Part shown: positions 51,730 to 60,097 of the stretch, in pieces
Layout of the letters: each line of letters opens with the position of its first letter
Numbering within the stretch: the first letter of the stretch is position 1
From: Pseudomonas protegens
GTDB lineage: Bacteria > Pseudomonadota > Gammaproteobacteria > Pseudomonadales > Pseudomonadaceae
Assembly (NCBI RefSeq): GCF_003363755.1
Contig: NZ_CP031396.1
Span: 5,488,501-5,552,500 of the forward strand
DNA: 64,000 nucleotides
Direction: 5' to 3'
Made by a program: the position numbers and the translations under genes
Notes under the pieces: generated by a model
What the model was told of the DNA's origin: nothing
Databases searched by the model: none
Seen by the model: only the letters and a program-made list of their open reading frames with translations

Positions 51730-52086
51730 GTGACTATTCGACCTCTTTTCGCTGCCCTGGCCCTGTTGGCCTTGGCGGGTTGTGCAACCGATCCGGCGCC
51801 CAACGAGCAGATGCGCCTTACTGCCCAGGCCCTGGAACAAGCCAAGGCCGTGGGGGCTTCGGCCGAGGACATGCCTGAGTTGAAACTGGCCGAAGACAAG
51901 TTCGCCCGTGCCCAGGGCAATATGCAGGATGAGTCGTACAAGAAGGCGCGGATGCGCGCCGAGCAGGCCGAACTGGATGCGCGTCTGGCAGAAGCCAAGG
52001 TCCTGACTCAGAAAAGCCAGGAGCAGGTGAATGTGCTCAATACCCGCATTACGCGCCTGCGCAAGCAGTTGGGAGACGCCCAATGA
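51730..52086 (+). CDS. DUF4398-type lipoprotein (118 aa)
   Basis: GTG start at 51730. The lipobox LAGC (Cys18) follows a good signal peptide. The rest is a single long alpha-helical, coiled-coil-like stretch with Ala/Glu/Lys repeats, typical of DUF4398. The stop overlaps the start of the next gene (ATGA), and the partner has the same kind of helical region plus an OmpA domain. Together they probably tie the outer membrane to peptidoglycan. Confidence 0.8.
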   Translation: MTIRPLFAALALLALAGCATDPAPNEQMRLTAQALEQAKAVGASAEDMPELKLAEDKFARAQGNMQDESYKKARMRAEQAELDARLAEAKVLTQKSQEQVNVLNTRITRLRKQLGDAQ

Positions 52087-52895
52087 GCCTCTCTATCCGT
52101 ATCTTCGGCGGCGCTGTGCTGTTGGCCTGCGCCGGTCTCTATGGATGCGCCGGCCAGCACAGTGAGGAAGCCTTGCAGCAAGCCGGCAACGACTTCCAGA
52201 AGGTCAAGGAAGACTCCAATGTGCTGCGTATCGCGCCCAAGGACGTGATACGTGCGGGTGAGTCCCTGGCTCGTGCTGATCGTCTGTCGACCTACTGGGG
52301 CAGCGGTGGCGACGTGGAGCACTATGCCTACCTGAGCCGTCGTTACAGCGAAATCGCCCGTGAGCACACCGAACAGGCGCTGAATCAGGAGCGTGCGGCC
52401 AAGCTCGAGCTGGAGCGTCAACGTCTGCAACTGGCCCTGCGTGAGGCCAAGTTGCTGAGTGTGCAGCAGCAGGGCAAATGGCTCGAAGAGCAGATCATCA
52501 GCCTGGCCACCACCCAGACCGATCGTGGTCTGGTGATGACTCTGGGAGACGTGCTGTTCGACACCGGTGAAGCCGAGTTGAAGAGTTCGGCGAACCGCAC
52601 GGTGCTCAAGGTGGTGCAGTTCCTCCAGCTGAACCCTAAGCGCGTGGTGCGCATCGAGGGCTACACCGATAACACCGGGGAGCGTCAGAGCAACCTGCAG
52701 CTGTCTCGCGATCGTGCCCAGGCGGTGGCCGATGTGCTGGTGGACCTGGGAATCGACGAAAAGCGTGTCCATGTCCAGGGCTATGGTGACGAGTACCCAG
52801 TGGAAGCCAATGCCTCCGAGCGGGGCCGGGCGCAGAACCGTCGGGTGGAAATCGTCTTCTCCGACGACAAGGGCCAACTCGGCGCTGCTCGCTGA
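52083..52895 (+). CDS. OmpA-family peptidoglycan-binding lipoprotein
   Basis: A 270-aa protein. The lipobox is LYGC (Cys22). A DUF4398-like coiled-coil region covers about residues 25-125. The C-terminal OmpA domain has LGDVLFDTGEAEL, the peptidoglycan-binding segment RIEGYTDNTGERQSNLQLSRDRAQ and GYGDEYPVEANASERGRAQNRRVE. It should bind peptidoglycan from the outer membrane. It is coupled to the upstream lipoprotein gene and followed by a terminator. Confidence 0.9.
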   Translation: MSLSIRIFGGAVLLACAGLYGCAGQHSEEALQQAGNDFQKVKEDSNVLRIAPKDVIRAGESLARADRLSTYWGSGGDVEHYAYLSRRYSEIAREHTEQALNQERAAKLELERQRLQLALREAKLLSVQQQGKWLEEQIISLATTQTDRGLVMTLGDVLFDTGEAELKSSANRTVLKVVQFLQLNPKRVVRIEGYTDNTGERQSNLQLSRDRAQAVADVLVDLGIDEKRVHVQGYGDEYPVEANASERGRAQNRRVEIVFSDDKGQLGAAR

Positions 52896-52917
52896 AACAC
52901 TGATCCTTTTGCCCCTG

Positions 52918-52952
52918 AAAAGCCCGACGCCTCGCAAGCGTTGGGTTTTTTT
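52918..52952 (+). terminator. Terminator after the OmpA-lipoprotein gene
   Basis: AAAGCCCGACGC pairs with GCGTTGGGTTT (one G-T pair), with a 6-base loop and seven Ts. Confidence 0.85.
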
Positions 52953-53020
52953 ATGTCTGAGGGTGTCGCAAAAACTCGACAGTTCTACTTTTCACTGCCC
53001 TGTGTCCTCGACTATTGTAG

Positions 53021-53056
53021 AAACTGTCCCAGTACACTTCTAAACTGTGCCGGTAT
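53021..53056 (+). promoter_or_regulatory. Direct repeats upstream of the MocR gene (operator candidate)
   Basis: AAACTGTCCCAGTAC (53021-53035) and AAACTGTGCCGGTAT (53042-53056) are direct repeats 21 bases apart, two helical turns. A related inverted copy (GTAGAACTGTCGAG on the minus strand) is at about 52974-52988. MocR regulators bind direct repeats of this kind upstream of their own or a divergent gene. Confidence 0.55.
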
Positions 53057-53100
53057 TGTTTCACACAAGAATAAAACGCCGTGAAATCGAGTGCTGCGCC

Positions 53101-54540
53101 ATGACCAATCTCTTGCTCTATCAACGTATCGCTCAGCAACTGGCTGAGGATATTCGCCGTGGTGTCTACCAGCCGGGGGAGCGCGTACCGTCGGTGCGCA
53201 AGATGAGCTCGCAGCTCAATGTCAGCCACGCCACGGTGCTCCAGGCCTACGCCAATCTGGAAGATCAGGGGCTTATCCGCGCGCGTCCCCAATCGGGTTA
53301 CTACGTGCACCAGACCCCGGCTCTGACCGCGCCGACCCCGGATATTGCCCGGGTCGAACGTCCAGGACTGGTCACGCGCAGCAGCATTATTCAGCAGGTG
53401 CTGGTGGAGTCCCGTCGCGAGGGAGTGTTTCCCCTGGGGGCGGCAGTGCCCAGCGTTGACTATTTGCCGGTGCGGGCGCTGCACCAGCAATTGGCCAAGG
53501 TCACGCGTTTTCACAGTCCGCGGGCGTTCAGCTATATGTTCAGCCCGGGATTCGAGCCCTTGCGGCGTCAGGTGGCGATTCGCATGCGCGATGCCGGGGT
53601 CGTGGTCGACCCTTCGGAAGTGGTGATTACCCACGGATGCGTCGATGCCTTGCAGATGTCCCTAAGGGTCCTGACCCGGCCGGGTGATCTGATCGCCGCG
53701 GAATCGCCGACCTATTACGGGCTGCTGCAACTGGCGGACCTGCTGGGGCTCAAGGTCATCGAGATTCCCAGCGACCCCTCTACGGGCATGAGCCTTGAGG
53801 CCCTGCAGCTGGCGGCCAACCAATGGTCGATCAAGGCCCTGGTACTGACTACGCGCCTGAGCAACCCCCTGGGTGGAACCATGCCGGAGGAGCGGCAGAA
53901 GCAACTGCTGCGCCTGGCTTCGGACTTCGATATCCAGGTGGTCGAGGACGATATCTACGGCGAGTTGATGTTCGAAGTGGGGCGCACCAAGGCCCTCAAG
54001 GCCTATGACCGCCTGGACCGGGTGATCTACTGCTCAAGCTTCTCCAAGACCCTATCGCCGGGAGTGCGTATCGGCTGGATGATTGCTGGCAAGTATCAGC
54101 AGGAGATCCAGCGCCTGCAGACCTTCAGTACCCATTCTGCGTGTAGCGTGACGCAGATGGGGGTTGCGGCGTATCTGGAGAACGGTGGTTATGACCGTCA
54201 TTTGCGCTACATCCGCCAGGAATACCGCAAGAACCTCAGCGCCTTTCAACTGGCGGTGCAGCAGCATTTTCCGGAAGGTACGCAGATTACCCGGCCCAAC
54301 GGCGGGTTCATTCTCTGGGTCAGCCTGCCGGGACGGGTCAACACCCAGGAACTGCACGTGCGGGCTTTGCAGCAGGGCATCAGCATCGCTCCGGGGTTGA
54401 TCTTCAGTAACACCGAACAGTTCAACCACTGCGTGCGCCTGAATTGCGGGACACCTTGGAACCGCGAGGCCGAGCGAGCCTTGATGACCCTGGGCATGCT
54501 CGCCAGTCAGTTATGCCAAGAAGCGTCCGGCGGATTCTAG
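53101..54540 (+). CDS. MocR/GabR-type regulator (GntR HTH fused to aminotransferase domain)
   Basis: A 479-aa protein from ATG 53101; the frame extends upstream through the operator region. The winged HTH is in residues about 1-75 (PGERVPSVRKMSSQLNVSHATVLQAYANLEDQGLI). The fold-I aminotransferase domain follows, with the PLP lysine in SSFSKTLSPGVRIGW and the Asp-Asp of VVEDDIYGEL. Such proteins sense amino acids or PLP-related compounds. Its target is probably the direct repeats upstream (autoregulation); no metabolic gene adjoins. Confidence 0.92.
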   Translation: MTNLLLYQRIAQQLAEDIRRGVYQPGERVPSVRKMSSQLNVSHATVLQAYANLEDQGLIRARPQSGYYVHQTPALTAPTPDIARVERPGLVTRSSIIQQVLVESRREGVFPLGAAVPSVDYLPVRALHQQLAKVTRFHSPRAFSYMFSPGFEPLRRQVAIRMRDAGVVVDPSEVVITHGCVDALQMSLRVLTRPGDLIAAESPTYYGLLQLADLLGLKVIEIPSDPSTGMSLEALQLAANQWSIKALVLTTRLSNPLGGTMPEERQKQLLRLASDFDIQVVEDDIYGELMFEVGRTKALKAYDRLDRVIYCSSFSKTLSPGVRIGWMIAGKYQQEIQRLQTFSTHSACSVTQMGVAAYLENGGYDRHLRYIRQEYRKNLSAFQLAVQQHFPEGTQITRPNGGFILWVSLPGRVNTQELHVRALQQGISIAPGLIFSNTEQFNHCVRLNCGTPWNREAERALMTLGMLASQLCQEASGGF

Positions 54541-54616
54541 ACAGTGCGGTCCCATGCTTGTCATGGGGCTTGCAACAAGCGAGCATAGGGCACCTTTTGT
54601 CGATCTACCTGCCTTT

Positions 54617-55120
54617 ATGAAAGCCTTTTTTCCTGCCATCTGGTTGAGTGCCTGCCTCTTGGGAGTCGTTGCGGCGCCTGTCCAGGCGGCCTCGACCCCG
54701 GATAAACCGGCTGCCAGCGTTACTCATTCAAGCAAGGCCTCCAGCACCAAGCAGGCGCCAGCGAGCAAGACCAAGCCGTCCGCCAATGCCAGCAAAGCCC
54801 AGCCCAAGAAAAAGACCAAGCCTGCGCCCAAGAAGGCCAAGTCCAAGTGGGCCTATCAAGATATCAACACACCTCTGGCCAGCCCCAAGCTCGACTTGAG
54901 CCTGCCACCGGAAATGGTCAAGCACTTGCAGCCTGTGGGAGCGCTGCCGCTGCCCAAGCGCGAGCCTCTGCTGCCGCAGATGTTTGGCGAGAAGCCCAAG
55001 GACAGCAGTCCGTTCCAACTCAACGGTCGATTGCTCAGCAACGAAATGCAGCTGCAGTTACGCAACGAGGAGCGTCGGGATATCGAGGGTGCTGCCCTGG
55101 ATTTCGAGTTCAAGCAGTAA
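54617..55120 (+). CDS. Secreted Lys/Pro/Ala-rich protein of unknown function (167 aa)
   Basis: From ATG 54617 a Sec signal peptide (FFPAIWLSACLLGVVAAPVQAAS) is followed by a low-complexity Lys/Ala/Pro/Ser segment (residues 30-75). A more ordered C-terminal part follows (INTPLASPKLDLSLPPEMVKHL, LRNEERRDIEGAALDFEFKQ). It resembles small conserved Pseudomonas periplasmic proteins without assigned role. Confidence 0.65.
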   Translation: MKAFFPAIWLSACLLGVVAAPVQAASTPDKPAASVTHSSKASSTKQAPASKTKPSANASKAQPKKKTKPAPKKAKSKWAYQDINTPLASPKLDLSLPPEMVKHLQPVGALPLPKREPLLPQMFGEKPKDSSPFQLNGRLLSNEMQLQLRNEERRDIEGAALDFEFKQ

Positions 55121-55289
55121 ATTCATCAACCACTCTGTGACCGAGTTGACCGGCACTTTGTCGGAGACTGATCAGTCACGCACGGTTGTGCGTCAAATCC
55201 GTTCTTTGAGTAATTTTAAACGGCTGTTTTAGCGGTTACTCTTGTCCGGCCTCATTCAACACTATGCTTGTCGCGAGGAGCTTTTCGTC

Positions 55290-55544
55290 ATGAACTGCCG
55301 TGAAGGTTGTGGCGCTTGCTGCATTGCCCCTTCTATCAGTACGCCGATTCCCGGAATGCCCAATGGCAAGCCGGCGGGAGAACGTTGCCTGCACCTTTCT
55401 GTCGAACACCTGTGCGGTCTTTTCGGCAGGCCGGAGCGGCCAGCGGTTTGTGGGGCATTTCAGGCGGACCCTGAGGTGTGTGGCGAAAGTCGAGAAGACG
55501 CCATCCGTTTGCTCGGTTGGTGGGAACAAGTGACGGCTGCTTAG
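55290..55544 (+). CDS. YkgJ-family cysteine cluster protein
   Basis: An 84-aa protein from ATG 55290, behind GCGAGGAG. The cysteines CREGCGACC, CLHL, CGLF and the VCGAF/VCGES pattern are typical of YkgJ-like (UPF0153) proteins, thought to bind zinc or an Fe-S cluster. The role is unknown. Confidence 0.8.
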   Translation: MNCREGCGACCIAPSISTPIPGMPNGKPAGERCLHLSVEHLCGLFGRPERPAVCGAFQADPEVCGESREDAIRLLGWWEQVTAA

Positions 55545-55582
55545 TTTTAATGAACGGAACTTCAACAATAAGGAATAAGACA

Positions 55583-56191
55583 ATGGGTTCGCTGCATCGA
55601 ATTGCTGTGCTCTGTGGTTTAACCGTGCTGCTGTCGGCAACGGCCCACGCCGAAGATTGGCAAACGGCCAAGGATGAAGACGGCATCAAGATTTCCTTGA
55701 GTGAAGTGGCCGGTTCCAAATACAAGGCCTATCGCGGCGTCACCACCATGAAGACCTCCATCGCCAAGCTTCGCGCGCTGCAGGAAGACGTGGCCGGTGC
55801 CTGCTCCTGGATTCATGAGTGCAAGAGCCAGAAGCTGCTCAAGCATGAGGGCGATCAAAGCTGGACCTACACTCAGTTCAATACCCCCTGGCCAGTGACT
55901 GCCCGTGACTCGGTGCTGCACATTACCTCCAGCGAGGCCGCCGATGGCAGTCTGACCCGTAAGCTGGAAGGCGTGCCCACCTACATTCCCGAAGAGAAAG
56001 GCTTCGTGCGTGTGTCCCAGGTTGAGGGTTACTGGAAGTTTGTGCCCAAAGGGGCCGATCAGGTGGAAGTGACCTACCAGGTGCATACCGAGCCGGGTGG
56101 CAGCGTGCCGTCCTGGCTGGCCAACAAGTTCGTGGTGGACGCGCCCTTCAATACTTTGAAGGCGCTCAAGGCCCGTGCCGAAAAGCCGTAA
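55583..56191 (+). CDS. START-domain lipid-binding protein, periplasmic
   Basis: A 202-aa protein from ATG 55583 with AAGGA upstream. A Sec signal peptide (LCGLTVLLSATAHA) is followed by a START-like domain: DWQTAKDEDGIKI, the WIHECKSQKLL segment, NTPWPVTARDSVL and the WKFVPKGADQVEVTYQVHTEPGG strand. START domains bind lipids or other hydrophobic ligands. Conserved in pseudomonads; ligand unknown. Confidence 0.82.
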   Translation: MGSLHRIAVLCGLTVLLSATAHAEDWQTAKDEDGIKISLSEVAGSKYKAYRGVTTMKTSIAKLRALQEDVAGACSWIHECKSQKLLKHEGDQSWTYTQFNTPWPVTARDSVLHITSSEAADGSLTRKLEGVPTYIPEEKGFVRVSQVEGYWKFVPKGADQVEVTYQVHTEPGGSVPSWLANKFVVDAPFNTLKALKARAEKP

Positions 56192-56220
56192 TCGGCTGAT
56201 TGTCCACGGGATTCATCAAG

Positions 56221-56246
56221 GCCGCCTCCGGGCGGTCTTTTTATTG
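56221..56246 (+). terminator. Terminator after the START-domain gene
   Basis: GCCGCC and GGGCGGT form a short GC stem followed by CTTTTTATT. Confidence 0.7.
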
Positions 56247-56336
56247 GTTTGTCCCCGCCAGCACTGTGGAACGTTTGCTTCGCACTCAAGGTCGAGATGC
56301 TGTAGGTCCACTCATGGGGCTATCAAGGAGGCGTTG

Positions 56337-56570
56337 ATGCAAAAGTGGCAAGTCACTTTCGTGGATGATCATGGCGTCCAGTCCGTCGAGCAGTTCGATT
56401 GCGAGCAGCAACCGACGTTGGAACGCGCCGCACAATTGGTCCGGGCCAGGTTGCTGCCAGTGAGTGCCGAACTGGATCTCAATGATCTGGATGGGCGCAC
56501 CGATGCCCCCACCCTCAAGAGCTTGAAAGAGCAGAACAGCATTCAGATTCTCAGCATTACGCCGATGTAA
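56337..56570 (+). CDS. Small conserved hypothetical protein (77 aa)
   Basis: ATG 56337 is six bases behind AAGGAG. The protein (MQKWQVTFVDDHGVQSV start, acidic, mixed alpha/beta pattern, ILSITPM end) has no signal peptide or known motif. Good ribosome-binding site and codon use support it as real. Function unknown. Confidence 0.6.
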   Translation: MQKWQVTFVDDHGVQSVEQFDCEQQPTLERAAQLVRARLLPVSAELDLNDLDGRTDAPTLKSLKEQNSIQILSITPM

Positions 56571-56784
56571 TGAGAGCAGAGAGGGCTCCGACAGCAATTT
56601 CTGGCGTCGTCCAGGTGTTGGCGCTAATCTGCAAACGAGATCAGCGAATTCTTCGCTAAGCTCTGATCTTGTCAGCTCCATGCTTGTTTCCTGACGACCC
56701 GCCCCGGGTCGTGATGTCGGTCACTTTTGGCCGGCGGGTCGGGAAGCACGGAAAGTCTATCCATCGGTTTGAGGAGGACGTTTC

Positions 56785-57126
56785 ATGAGCACAGCCTTTC
56801 AAGAAGACCTCAGCAGCAGTGTGTTGCGCCGCATGAAAGAAGGCGGTTTTGACTTTTCACGATTCCATCCCATCGAGTTCTACGCCATTTTCCCGGATGA
56901 GGAGCGGGCACGCAGGGCGGCAGGACAGTTTCGCGGTGAATCCTTGAATGCCCAGGTCAGCGTGCGTGACGACGGCGCCTGGTATCTGGAGTTGAGCAAG
57001 GTGATGTACGCCACCCATGGCGGCATCGGGGATTTTGAACAGGACTTCGAGGCAGTGGTCGAACCCCTGGGCGGTATCATTGAAGGCTGGGGGGTGAAAC
57101 ATGAGATCCGTGGGCGTCTGTTATAG
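56785..57126 (+). CDS. RraB-like regulator of RNase E activity
   Basis: A 113-aa acidic protein behind GAGGAGG. The pattern PIEFYAIFPDEERARRAAGQF, VSVRDDGAWYLELSKVMYATHGGIGDFE and LGGIIEGWGVKHE matches the RraB/DUF1260 family. In E. coli RraB binds the C-terminal scaffold of RNase E and changes which mRNAs it cuts. RNase E itself is at the left of this window, 50 kb away. Confidence 0.75.
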   Translation: MSTAFQEDLSSSVLRRMKEGGFDFSRFHPIEFYAIFPDEERARRAAGQFRGESLNAQVSVRDDGAWYLELSKVMYATHGGIGDFEQDFEAVVEPLGGIIEGWGVKHEIRGRLL

Positions 57127-57482
57127 CTAAGGTTGTGTGCATCGAGACTGACAATTGGCTGACCTGCGGGTCGGCCAATTGTGTTTTCAGGGGCCGCAAA
57201 GGCAAAAAAAAGCCACCCGATAGGGTGGCTAAAAGGGAAGACCGGTCAGGAGAGGGAACCGGTCGGGAGAGCCCGGACCCGGTTGTCATCGGCGTCATCA
57301 AGGTTGCAGCAGCTACTTCATCAGGCTTGGTGAAGTGTTTGCTCGATGGGGCGATTATCCCCGTGTGTCCCCCGGCGGTGAAATCAACTCTGACTATGCT
57401 GGTGATAGCCAAAACCTGCGCCTGGCCATTACGTACAAAGGAGGGGCAGCGGCTTCGCGCAGCGAGGGTAGACACGCCAGGT
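57127..57482. other. Gap with remnants, no intact gene
   Basis: Frames here are short. One protein-like stretch (FARWGDYPRVSPGG, 57340-57430) is open but matches nothing I can name and leads out of frame context into the ATP-grasp remnant. A leftward terminator at 57204-57230 has no gene to its right, suggesting a lost minus-strand gene. Confidence 0.5.
57204..57230 (-). terminator. Leftward intrinsic terminator without an intact gene
   Basis: On the minus strand AGCCACCC / GGGTGGCT (8-bp stem, 4-base loop) is followed by seven Ts. The nearest intact minus-strand gene to its right ends at 58937, so it seems left over from a deleted gene. Confidence 0.7.
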
Positions 57483-57619
57483 TGCGGCCTGTCCTCGCCG
57501 ATCGCGAAACCCGTGTGGTGTCCGGTGGTCTTACTCGTGTGGCCCTGCGTGAAGGCTCCCTGGTGGTGAACTCCTCCCAGGTTGGCGGCACCAAGGACAC
57601 CTGGGTAGTGGAGGATTAA
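57483..57619 (+). pseudogene. 3' remnant of a circularly permuted ATP-grasp gene (COG2308)
   Basis: The last 45 codons match the C-terminal end of the COG2308 ATP-grasp protein: LRPVLADRETRVVSGG and LTRVALREGSLVVNSS, ending GGTKDTWVVED. The full protein has about 470 residues, and the rest is absent upstream. Immediately behind is the alpha-E gene, its normal partner (11 bases on), so a deletion has removed most of the first gene of the operon. One residue also appears lost within the remnant. Confidence 0.8.
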
Positions 57620-57630
57620 GGACGCCTGCC

Positions 57631-58581
57631 ATGTTGAGTCGAACCGCTTCAGACCTGTACTGGATGTCCCGTTATCTGGAGCGCGCGGAAAACCTCGCGC
57701 GGATGCTCGACGTCAGCTATTCGCTGTCGCTGATGCCCCAGGATGGGCACGGTGACGGCCTGCACGAACTGGCCATGCCGCTGTTGATCACCGGCACCCT
57801 TGAAGACTACCAGGCTCGCCATGAGACGCTGCTTGCCGAGCGGCTGTTGCAGTTCTTTGCCCTGGATGCTGCCAATCCGGCCAGTATCTATAGTTGCCTG
57901 GGTTCGGCCCGGGCCTGTGCCCACGCGGTACGCGGGCGGATCACCGCCGATATGTGGGAAAACGTCAACGCCACCTGGCTGGATATTCAACAGATTGCCC
58001 GCCAAGGTCTCAGTACCTACGGCATAAACCGCTTTTGCGAATGGATCAAGGAGCGCTACCACCTGTTTCGCGGAGCCTCCTACGGCACCATCATGCGCAA
58101 CGATGCCTTCCGGTTTATCCGCCTGGGCACCTTTATCGAACGGGCCGACAACACCCTGCGCCTGCTGGATGCACGCTACGAGATGACTGGCGACCAGGTT
58201 GATGCGGTCGGTGACGGTACCGCCTGTGCGTATTACCAATGGAGCGCCTTGCTTCGCGCCCTGTCGTCCTTCGAGGCCTATACCGAGATCTACCGCGAAG
58301 CTCCCGGAGCCCGGCATGTCGCCCAGTTGCTGCTGTTGCATGCCGACGTGCCGCGCTCATTGCGCGCCTGCACCGAAGAGATCGACCAGATCCTCGCCAG
58401 CCTGCCAGGGGACAACGGGCTTCCGGCCCAGCGTCTTGCGGCGCAGATGAATGCGCGTCTGCGCTGCATCGGCATTGATGAAATTCTCGACGAGGGCCTG
58501 CATGCCTGGCTCACCGACTTCATTCCCCGGGTGCGCCAGTTGGGCGATGCCATTCACCGTGCCTACCTGGAGGCGGCGTGA
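57631..58581 (+). CDS. Alpha-E domain protein (COG2307)
   Basis: A 316-aa, largely helical protein: MLSRTASDLYWMSRYLERAENLAR start, GSARACAHAVRGRITADMWENVN and FIERADNTLRLLDARYE. It appears intact. In many bacteria this gene sits between an ATP-grasp/circularly permuted ligase and a transglutaminase-like protease and is thought to belong to a peptide-synthesis or modification system. Here both partners are broken, so it may be a leftover, unless intact partners exist elsewhere. Confidence 0.88.
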   Translation: MLSRTASDLYWMSRYLERAENLARMLDVSYSLSLMPQDGHGDGLHELAMPLLITGTLEDYQARHETLLAERLLQFFALDAANPASIYSCLGSARACAHAVRGRITADMWENVNATWLDIQQIARQGLSTYGINRFCEWIKERYHLFRGASYGTIMRNDAFRFIRLGTFIERADNTLRLLDARYEMTGDQVDAVGDGTACAYYQWSALLRALSSFEAYTEIYREAPGARHVAQLLLLHADVPRSLRACTEEIDQILASLPGDNGLPAQRLAAQMNARLRCIGIDEILDEGLHAWLTDFIPRVRQLGDAIHRAYLEAA

Positions 58582-58803
58582 GACTCTCCATCAGCCACGC
58601 AACCGCCTATCGCTACCAGCATCCGGTACGAACCAGCATCCACTACTTGAGCCTGACGCCCCACGACAGTGAGCGCCAGCAGGTGCTCGCCTGAGCGAGG
58701 CTGATGAAGCGTTGCGTGAATTTGCCAGTCAGCAATGCGCAAGGCGCTGTGATCGTGCCGCTCTGGTCGAGCTGATGCAGGGCTTAACCAGCTCATGGCC
58801 TAC
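58578..58803 (+). pseudogene. Truncated transglutaminase-like gene (COG1305)
   Basis: A GTG at 58578 overlapping the alpha-E stop opens the family's N terminus (VRLSISHATAYRYQHPVRTS, HYLSLTPHDSERQQ), but the frame stops after 38 codons at 58692. Beginning at 58697 in another frame is a later piece of the same family (EADEALREFASQQ, RRCDRAALVELM), so about 50 codons are deleted between. The catalytic Cys-His-Asp part is missing altogether after about 58800. Confidence 0.75.
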
Positions 58804-58829
58804 ACATTGAGGGCAATGGATGTGGCTAC

Positions 58830-58936
58830 CTGCGCGGCCGAGGCTTTCGCCGGGGCGGTGCCGGCGAACACATGCATACCAGGATGGTGCAAGCAGCAGT
58901 CACTTCTGCAAGCGCCGGCTCGCTGGCGAAAGGGAC
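58830..58936. repeat. REP-like repeats
   Basis: GAGGCTTTCGCCGGGGCGGTGCCGGCGAA (58840-58868) and GCAAGCGCCGGCTCGCTGGCGAA (58909-58931) have the small GC palindrome and GCGAA arm of Pseudomonas REP units. They fill the junction between the broken transglutaminase and the cytochrome c gene. Confidence 0.55.
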
Positions 58937-59743
58937 TCAAGGAATCTGCTTGCGCCCCGCCATATGCCGGAGGTACTCCAGCAACAATTCCAGCTCCCCA
59001 TCCGACAGGACGCTGTTGCTGAACCCAGGCATTTTCGCCTGGGGCCAGCGCCTCAGGCTTTGCGGATCGCGGATATAGCGCTTGAGAAAATCACTGCCGA
59101 AATACTCGGTGGGGTTATAGGGAATGTTCAAGTCCGGTCCGAACTGAGAGTCGCCAGCGCCATTGAGTCGGTGGCAGGCCAGGCAGTTTTTCTGAAACAG
59201 GGCGAACCCCTGGTTGACTGGATCATCGACCGCCAGCTTCGGGTCCGGGCCCAGGGCCGGGAAACGCTCCGCCACCGGCGCCAGGCGCTGAATGCGTGCA
59301 ACCTGGAACGGCCATTGCTCGGGGCTGATGTGCCCGGCCGCAGGATTGCTCCATACCAGGTAGAAAGGTCCGGCGCTGGGCTTGTCCGCTGCCAGTGACG
59401 GCCAGGGTTTGTCAGGGGCCTCAATGGCCAGCCAGGCCTGGGCGCCCTTGCGATTGAGCAGGGGCGCGGCGTTCAACTCTGCGGCAAAGCCGTCCAGAGC
59501 CACGGCTTGCAGATGGTCCTCGGCCTTGAGGCCCTTGAGCAGGGCCGCCATGGGCACGGCTCGGTACTGCATCTCGCGCTTGTAGGACACATCGTCCTTG
59601 ATGCGGATGTCCCGGGCTTCGGGGTGCTTGAGCAGTTCTTCGGTTTGCCAGGTGCGGCTGTCTGAGCCCAGGTCGATCAGCAGTTGCGCAGCGTGTAGCG
59701 GACTGCTCGACAACAGAGCAGCGCAAAGGATGAGAGCTTTCAA
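58937..59743 (-). CDS. Periplasmic c-type cytochrome with N-terminal unknown domain
   Basis: A 268-aa protein with a TTG start at 59743 sharing bases with the upstream stop (TTGA overlap). A signal peptide (ALILCAALLSSSPLHA) leads. Residues about 20-150 form a domain like those of molybdopterin-enzyme-linked proteins (DLGSDSRTWQTEELLKHP). The C-terminal single-heme domain has CLACH, with a methionine ligand probably in AKMPGF. It likely carries electrons in the periplasm. The gene upstream in the same operon is broken, so its partner may be lost. Confidence 0.82.
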   Translation of the reverse strand: MKALILCAALLSSSPLHAAQLLIDLGSDSRTWQTEELLKHPEARDIRIKDDVSYKREMQYRAVPMAALLKGLKAEDHLQAVALDGFAAELNAAPLLNRKGAQAWLAIEAPDKPWPSLAADKPSAGPFYLVWSNPAAGHISPEQWPFQVARIQRLAPVAERFPALGPDPKLAVDDPVNQGFALFQKNCLACHRLNGAGDSQFGPDLNIPYNPTEYFGSDFLKRYIRDPQSLRRWPQAKMPGFSNSVLSDGELELLLEYLRHMAGRKQIP

Positions 59744-60070
59744 TTGATGTCCATCGGATCGTCGTCAGTGGGTTCGTCGCCGGGGAGTACATCCTCTGGT
59801 TGCGACACATGGTCGAACAGGGCAGCCCGGAGTTTTTCATGGTTACCGCCGTTGACGATACCGAAATGGTCGCGTTTGACCAGGGTATCTTCGGCTTCCA
59901 GGGCATGCTGGCCAGTGTCGCTTTAGCTCACCACCGTGGCGTTGGGGGCCAGCACCACGTTGCGCAACTGCTGGGCCAAGCCCTCGGCACCGATGCTGTT
60001 AACGTCCTCCAGTTCCTCGGGAAGACTGGCACGCAAAACTGTCCCCCGGTAGGAACCGGGGGGCGATTTT
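59740..60070 (-). pseudogene. Degraded gene upstream of and coupled to the cytochrome c gene
   Basis: Reading leftward, a protein-like frame runs LRASLPEELEDVNSIGAEGLAQ, then QLRNVVLAPNATVVS, hits an in-frame TAA, and continues SDTGQHALEAEDTLVKRDH and FGIVNGGNHEKLRAALF to a TGA overlapping the cytochrome start. No start codon or N-terminal half is visible before 60070. The C-terminal histidine segment is reminiscent of alpha/beta hydrolases, but the family is not established. Confidence 0.5.
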
Positions 60071-60097
60071 CTATCTCGTTGGTCGAGCAGCCACAGA

